Assembly (NCBI GenBank): GCA_028818855.1
Contig: JAPPMY010000024.1
Span: 20,424 to 58,872 of the forward strand
Direction: 5' to 3'
From: Rhodospirillales bacterium
GTDB taxonomy: Bacteria > Pseudomonadota > Alphaproteobacteria > UBA828
DNA length: 38,449 bases
The notes beneath the pieces were generated by a model. That model was given only the letters and a program-made list of their open reading frames with translations, did no database searches and was not told the origin of the DNA. Both the position numbers and the translations under genes were made by a program. This document shows, piece after piece, positions 34,161 to 38,449 of this stretch (the first letter of the stretch is position 1; every line of letters starts with the position of its first letter).

Positions 34161-34571
34161 TCAGCCACGCTCGGCATCCCGCATGAAGGCAGCGTCGACG
34201 TCGACTGCGTAGCCGTTGGCCAGCGCATTGGTCTCGTTCGCCATGCCCACCACCGCCATGAGCTCGACCAGCATAGCGTCGGTCATCCCCTGGCGTCTGG
34301 CGCCAGCGGTGTGGGAGCGGATGCAGTACTCGCAGCCGTTGGTAGCGCTGACGGCGACGTAGATCAGCTCCTTGGTGAGCGGGTCGAGGGCGCCGGCAGC
34401 CATGACCTGCTTGATGCTTTCCCAGGTCCGCCTCAGGGTCGGCGGATCGTTGGCCAGCACCTTCCAGAAGTTGTTGATCCAGTCGGTCTTGCGGGTCTCC
34501 ATGATGTCGTCATAGACCGCGCGGACCTCCGGCGTGGCGTCGTCGTACTCCACCATCGCGACCGTCGCCAT
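34161..34571 (-). CDS. Carboxymuconolactone decarboxylase / AhpD-like family protein
   Basis: A 136-residue all-helical protein of the CMD/AhpD fold. The redox motif is '[18 protein letters not shown]', with the CxxC and the following His as in AhpD-type peroxidase partners, so a disulfide reductase or peroxidase role is more likely than lactone decarboxylation. GGGAGGAG precedes the ATG at 34571. It lies 85 bases after the GMC oxidoreductase on the same strand and may be the last gene of that operon. Confidence 0.88.
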   Translation of the reverse strand: MATVAMVEYDDATPEVRAVYDDIMETRKTDWINNFWKVLANDPPTLRRTWESIKQVMAAGALDPLTKELIYVAVSATNGCEYCIRSHTAGARRQGMTDAMLVELMAVVGMANETNALANGYAVDVDAAFMRDAERG

Positions 34572-34656
34572 GCTCTCCTCCCGTGATGCGTCAGTGTCTT
34601 TTGCCGGGATAACCCGAACAGGGCAGCGCGACCAGAGCGGCGCGCGGTGCGGGCGA

Positions 34657-36261
34657 TCAGAGATCCCCGCGGCTCATGGAACGCGCGATGTGGCCTGCCT
34701 GGCGCAGCGCAAGGGCGACGATGGTGAGCGTGGGGTTGCCCGCGAGCGACGAGGTGAACTGGCTGCCGTCGGAGACGAAGAGGTTGGGGACCTCGTGGCT
34801 CCGGCCCCAGCGGTCGACCACGCCGGCTTCCGGATCGGCGCTCATGCGGCAGGTGCCGAGATTGTGCGAGACCGGCAGCGGCGGCGAGCAGAACACGCGG
34901 GTCGCGCCGGCCGCCTCCAGGAGCGCGATGCCGTTGCGGTAGCCGTAGCGCTTCATGGCGAGGTCGTTGGGGTGATCGTCAAGGTGCAGGCTCGGGATCG
35001 GCAGCCCGTGCTGGTCCCTCTCGCTCGGGTGCAGCGTCACCCGGTTGGAGGCGATCGGCATGTCCTCGCCGTTCATGAAGAAGCCCGCAATGCGCTCGTA
35101 GGCCTCGATCCAGCTCGTGTAGTCGCGGCCCCAGCGTCCGGGGCTGAGGAAGGCCGCGAAGAAGGGGAGGCCGAGGCCGATGGTGCCGTAGAAGAAGCCG
35201 CCGGCGAACCCGCGCGAGGGATCGTGCCGCGCCTCGTCGTGGATGATGCCGGAGCAGACCATGCCGCGGTACATGCGCACGGGCCTGGGGAACTCGGCAT
35301 ACATGTAGCCCGTGGTGTGGCGCATGTAGTGCTTGCCGACCATGCCCGAGCCGTTGGCAAGACCGTCGGGCCAGGCGCTCGACTCCGAGTTGAGCAGCAG
35401 CCGCGCGGTCTCGATGGAGTTCGCCGCGACGCAGACCAGCCGCGCCTTCTGCAGGTGATGCTGCCCGGCCGCGTCGGCATAGAGCACGCCGCTCGCGCGG
35501 CCACGCTCGTCATGCTCGATGCGGAGCGCCATGCAGCGCGTGCGTATCTCGCAGCGGCCGGTCGCCTCCGCGCGCGGCAGCTCGGAGACGAAGGTGGACC
35601 ACTTGCCGCCGGACCTGCAGCCCTGCATGCAAAAGCCGATCTGATCGCAGGCGTTGCGGCCATCGCGGGGCACCGCGTTGATGGCCACGTTGTTGATGCC
35701 GTAGTCGCTGTAGCCCATGCGCTTCGCGCCCAGCGCCATGACCCGGTAGTTGTTGTTGCCCCGGTGCTGCGGGATGTTGCCCCGCCCGCTGACCCCCATC
35801 TTGCTCTCGGCCTCGCGGTAGAAGGGCTCGATCTCCTCGTAGTCGAAGGGCCAGTCGGCCACGTCGGCGCCATCGACCTCGCCGTAGGTCGAGCGAGTCC
35901 TGAACTCGTACGGCAGCCCGCGCGGGCACATGGCCGCCCAGTGGAGCGTGGTGCCGCCGAGGCCCTTGCAGGTCCAGGTCGGCGCCGTCGGGTAATCGCG
36001 GGCGATGGGCGATGCGCCGGTGCAGGCGCGCGTGTCCTTCCAGGTGAGCCGGTCGTACATCGCCCACTCGTCGTTGACGATGTCGCTCATCTTGAAGCGG
36101 GGGCCGGCCTCCAGCACCACCACGTCGATCCCCCGCCGGGTCAGTTCGTCGGCGATGGTCCCGCCGCCGGCGCCGGAGCCGATGATGACGACGACGCTCG
36201 CGTCGTCCAGGTCGTAGGTGACGGCGGGGACGTCGTCGTCATCCAAGTAGGGCGCGATCAT
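34657..36261 (-). CDS. GMC-family FAD-dependent oxidoreductase
   Basis: A glucose-methanol-choline flavoprotein of 534 residues, oxidising an alcohol or polyol to an aldehyde or ketone. The FAD-binding fingerprint is '[20 protein letters not shown]' (residues ~26-45). The catalytic His is in '[16 protein letters not shown]' and the conserved Asn in '[15 protein letters not shown]'. '[15 protein letters not shown]' matches the Cys-containing loop of gluconate-2-dehydrogenase- and long-chain-alcohol-oxidase-like GMC enzymes. There is no signal peptide, so it is cytoplasmic. The ATG overlaps the stop of the subunit 3 gene (ATGA), which supports a complex with it. The substrate cannot be told from the sequence. 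Confidence 0.91.
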   Translation of the reverse strand: MIAPYLDDDDVPAVTYDLDDASVVVIIGSGAGGGTIADELTRRGIDVVVLEAGPRFKMSDIVNDEWAMYDRLTWKDTRACTGASPIARDYPTAPTWTCKGLGGTTLHWAAMCPRGLPYEFRTRSTYGEVDGADVADWPFDYEEIEPFYREAESKMGVSGRGNIPQHRGNNNYRVMALGAKRMGYSDYGINNVAINAVPRDGRNACDQIGFCMQGCRSGGKWSTFVSELPRAEATGRCEIRTRCMALRIEHDERGRASGVLYADAAGQHHLQKARLVCVAANSIETARLLLNSESSAWPDGLANGSGMVGKHYMRHTTGYMYAEFPRPVRMYRGMVCSGIIHDEARHDPSRGFAGGFFYGTIGLGLPFFAAFLSPGRWGRDYTSWIEAYERIAGFFMNGEDMPIASNRVTLHPSERDQHGLPIPSLHLDDHPNDLAMKRYGYRNGIALLEAAGATRVFCSPPLPVSHNLGTCRMSADPEAGVVDRWGRSHEVPNLFVSDGSQFTSSLAGNPTLTIVALALRQAGHIARSMSRGDL

Positions 36262-36680
36262 CTGCCGGCCTCCGCGTCCGCCTCGGAGATCCAGTCGATA
36301 TCGTCGAAACCGCGCTCGACGTAGCCGCCGAGGTGGGACGACGCGCCTTCGTAGCCGAAGCGCGCCCAGAGCGCCCGGTCGTCGTAGAGGTGGCGCGCCG
36401 TGGCTGCGCGCATGGCCTCGAAGAACGGCGATCCCTCGACAGCCTGAACCGCAGCAAGCTTCTCCTTCTCCTCGAGATCGACGAAGGCACGGCCCGTGGC
36501 CGCGTCCAGCGCCGCGACACCGTCGACCAGCAACGCCTGCTGCGCGGCGTCGGCATCCGCCGCCACGATGTCGACCACCCGGCGGTAGAAGCCGTCGTCG
36601 AGGGAATCGTGGGGATAGAGCGCGCGCGCCATCGCCGTCAGCGTCTCGGCCGTGCGGGGGGCCAGCGGTGCGTCAGGCAT
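36258..36680 (-). CDS. Gluconate 2-dehydrogenase subunit 3 family protein
   Basis: A 140-residue helical protein of the gluconate 2-dehydrogenase subunit 3 family, which helps maturation or stability of GMC flavoproteins. Typical features are the start '[20 protein letters not shown]', '[20 protein letters not shown]', and '[21 protein letters not shown]' in the C-terminal half. Most members begin with a Tat signal; here none is visible. Two ATGs are possible, 36680 and 36689; both overlap the end of the upstream Fe-S gene. Its stop overlaps the start of the GMC gene. Confidence 0.87.
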   Translation of the reverse strand: MPDAPLAPRTAETLTAMARALYPHDSLDDGFYRRVVDIVAADADAAQQALLVDGVAALDAATGRAFVDLEEKEKLAAVQAVEGSPFFEAMRAATARHLYDDRALWARFGYEGASSHLGGYVERGFDDIDWISEADAEAGR

Positions 36681-38028
36681 TGATGCCATAGCTCATCGCC
36701 ATCAGCTCGATGGGGTGATAGGCGCGCTCAGGCGGATTGCGATCCCCGCCGAACCGCTCCATCCCCTGCACGATGTGATCGCCGGCAAGCGGACACTCCG
36801 AGGCGATGAAGGCGCGACCGCTCTCGGCTGACTGGCGGATGACCGGCTCGCCCACCTTCATGCCGGTCTCGAAATTCCTCTTCATCACGCCCCAGGTGCC
36901 ACCGTGGCCCGCGCAGCGCTGCATCATCAGCACGTTGCATTGCGGGATCATGCGCAACATGACCGCGGCCTTGGCGCCGATGTCCTGGGCTCTCGCGTGA
37001 CACGCCTGGTGCAGCGCCACGTCGCCGTCGAGCGGCGTCATGCCGTCGGCCAGCCCCTCACTGCGGGCGATGTCGATGACGTACTCGGACACGTCCTTCG
37101 TATGCCGGGCGAGGCGCGCCACCGCCTCATCCTCGGGCAGGTGGAGCGGCCAGAGCGTCTTCAGCATCAGCGCGCAGGAGGGGATGGGCGCGATCACGTC
37201 GTACCCGCGCTCGATCCATGAGCCGAGCGAGGCGGCGACACGGCGCGCACGGCGGCAGACGTCCGCAATATCGCCGCGCTCGAGCTGGGGCATCCCGCAG
37301 CACTCGTCGTAGACGACCTCCGTCTCGACCCCGTTCTTCGCCAGCACGGCCCGCGCGGCCCGCCCAATCCCCGGATTGTTGTATTCGACAAAGCAGGTGG
37401 AATAGAGCACCGCCTTGCGACCCGCGGCCGGTGCGCCAGCAACAACCGGCGGCGGGCTCTCTGCGGCCTGCCGGCTGAACGTGCGGGCATGGAAGCGGGG
37501 CAGCACCGCGTCGCGGTGAATGCCCGCAAGTGCCTCCATGAGCGGCCTGGTCAGACTGTTGCCGCGGCGCGCCGCCCAATTGGCAAGCGGAGCGAGACGG
37601 CCCAGCAGCCGGCCGTTGCGGTCGGTTGCGCCCAATGCCCGCTCCATCGCGCCGACCTTTCCGCCGCTCAGCGCGTGCGCCCGCTGGCGGATCATGAGGG
37701 CGGGAAAATCCACCGCGTGGACGTGCGGCGGCGTGTAGGGACAGACCGGATAGCACATGTCGCAGAGCGTGCAGGCCGCGCCGACGCTCTCGAACTCGCC
37801 GCTCCCCAGCGTGCCGACCCCGCCCCTGCCATCGATCAGGTCGAAGAGACGGGGGAAGCTCTCGCAGAGGTCCTCGCAGCGGCGGCAGGTATGGCAGACG
37901 CCGGCGACCCGGCGCAGCTCGCTGTCCAACGCGCCCGGGTCCAGGAACGCCGGCGCCTCCCAGTCGATGGCGGGCCGTTGGCCGGGACGGTCATGCCCGG
38001 CCACGACCTGCCCGTTGCTCTCAGCCAA
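36673..38028 (-). CDS. GlpC-like (Fe-S)-binding, CCG-domain protein
   Basis: A 451-residue iron-sulfur protein resembling GlpC and the electron-transfer subunits of heterodisulfide-reductase-type complexes. Two [4Fe-4S] motifs lie near the N-terminus, 'CHTCRRCEDLCES' and 'CTLCDMCYPVCPY', both CxxCxxCxxxC. The CCG half follows: 'DECCGMPQLERGD' and a second, altered copy, 'QRCAGHGGTWG'. The start is TTG at 38028, overlapping the aminotransferase stop by 8 bases with no ribosome site, so translation is probably coupled. It most likely carries electrons from the GMC flavoprotein to the quinone pool in place of the cytochrome of classical gluconate dehydrogenases. That pairing is inferred from the overlap and gene order. 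Confidence 0.88.
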   Translation of the reverse strand: MAESNGQVVAGHDRPGQRPAIDWEAPAFLDPGALDSELRRVAGVCHTCRRCEDLCESFPRLFDLIDGRGGVGTLGSGEFESVGAACTLCDMCYPVCPYTPPHVHAVDFPALMIRQRAHALSGGKVGAMERALGATDRNGRLLGRLAPLANWAARRGNSLTRPLMEALAGIHRDAVLPRFHARTFSRQAAESPPPVVAGAPAAGRKAVLYSTCFVEYNNPGIGRAARAVLAKNGVETEVVYDECCGMPQLERGDIADVCRRARRVAASLGSWIERGYDVIAPIPSCALMLKTLWPLHLPEDEAVARLARHTKDVSEYVIDIARSEGLADGMTPLDGDVALHQACHARAQDIGAKAAVMLRMIPQCNVLMMQRCAGHGGTWGVMKRNFETGMKVGEPVIRQSAESGRAFIASECPLAGDHIVQGMERFGGDRNPPERAYHPIELMAMSYGINA

Positions 38029-38449
38029 GGACGACGCGAGTCGACTCGGCGGTGATCTCCACCATCCGGTCGATGGTTTCGTCGTCGATGATGATCGGCG
38101 GCGCGACCATGTAGACGTCGGGCTTGAAGCGGCTGAAGAGCCCGCGCGACACCGCCTCTGCGTTGATCCTGGCGGCGACGCCGTCGGCGGGATCGAAGCT
38201 CTCCTTGGTCGCTCGGTCCTTTACGTACTCGACGCCGCACATGAGCCCGAGCCCGCGGATGTCGCCGACGTTGGGGTGGTCGGCGAGCGCGTCCTTGAGG
38301 CCGACCAGCAGGCGCTTGCCCTTGGCCGCCGCTTGGCCGGGGAAGTCCTCCCGCTCGATCAGGTCGATCATGGCGCAGCCGATGGCGCAGCCGGTGGGAT
38401 GCGCGCTGTAGGTGTAGGCGTGCATCCAGGGCTTGCCGCTCTCGTGCAT
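38021..38449 (-). CDS. Class III aminotransferase, C-terminal part (cut by window edge)
   Basis: The last 142 residues of a pyridoxal-phosphate aminotransferase of class III (omega-transaminase type). The frame is open to the window edge, so the N-terminal two thirds, including the PLP lysine, lie outside. 'WMHAYTYSAHPTGCAIGCA' is the conserved segment just after the PLP lysine region. 'DIRGLGLMCGVEYVKD' and 'PPIIIDDETIDRMVEI' are the typical closing strands of the small domain. The apparent ATG at the edge is an internal Met. It is the first visible gene of the overlapping aminotransferase/Fe-S/subunit 3/GMC operon, which suggests a pathway with both amine and alcohol oxidation, e.g. an amino alcohol. 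Confidence 0.9.
   Translation of the reverse strand: MHESGKPWMHAYTYSAHPTGCAIGCAMIDLIEREDFPGQAAAKGKRLLVGLKDALADHPNVGDIRGLGLMCGVEYVKDRATKESFDPADGVAARINAEAVSRGLFSRFKPDVYMVAPPIIIDDETIDRMVEITAESTRVVLG

Overview
The window is a high-GC stretch that looks like an alphaproteobacterium, probably an uncultured Rhodospirillales-like soil or marine lineage. The base composition, the ATGA-coupled operons and the two branched-chain-amino-acid-type ABC importers tied to aromatic catabolism all point that way. The placement is inference; no rRNA or other phylogenetic marker is present. The first ~180 bases are G/C homopolymer junk typical of a contig end. No tRNA, rRNA, CRISPR array, transposase or integrase was seen.

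Left block (374-13311). An orphan solute-binding protein gene on the plus strand converges, across a strong 13-bp hairpin, on a long minus-strand catabolic operon. Read from 13311 leftward, the operon encodes 2-aminomuconate semialdehyde dehydrogenase (amnC), a RidA-type 2-aminomuconate deaminase (amnD), the catalytic beta (amnB) and non-catalytic alpha (amnA) subunits of 2-aminophenol 1,6-dioxygenase, a solute-binding protein, livG, livF and livH. It then reaches one uninterrupted 1038-codon frame that joins a LivM permease, a second AmnA-like alpha subunit and an arylformamidase-like alpha/beta hydrolase. A phytanoyl-CoA-dioxygenase-like gene closes the operon. Together this is an importer plus the upper meta-cleavage pathway for an aminophenol-type substrate, with two enzyme modules apparently tethered to the importer. 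It is the most unusual system in the window.

Middle block (13493-19082). Mostly stand-alone genes: a flotillin/SPFH protein, a second RidA-family protein, an NAD-dependent epimerase, a RecQ helicase, and a VOC-family protein on the opposite strand.

Second transport/oxidation block (19198-28094). A Tat-exported solute-binding protein and livG/F/H/M run leftward. A three-subunit molybdenum hydroxylase (FAD, [2Fe-2S] and molybdopterin subunits in CO-dehydrogenase-like order, but without the CO-dehydrogenase active-site cysteine) runs rightward from the same intergenic region. This suggests uptake and hydroxylation of one substrate.

Right block (28191-38449). A cell-surface autotransporter with a Cache-type passenger is interrupted by an in-frame amber codon 30 codons before its natural end. 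It is followed by a single-domain voltage-gated channel with an acidic, calcium-channel-like filter, a NIPSNAP protein, an AstE/AspA-type deacylase, a flavin-binding PNPOx-fold protein and an AhpD-like protein. An overlapping minus-strand operon ends the window: a class III aminotransferase (cut by the edge), a GlpC-like Fe-S protein, a gluconate-2-dehydrogenase subunit 3 homologue and a GMC flavoprotein.
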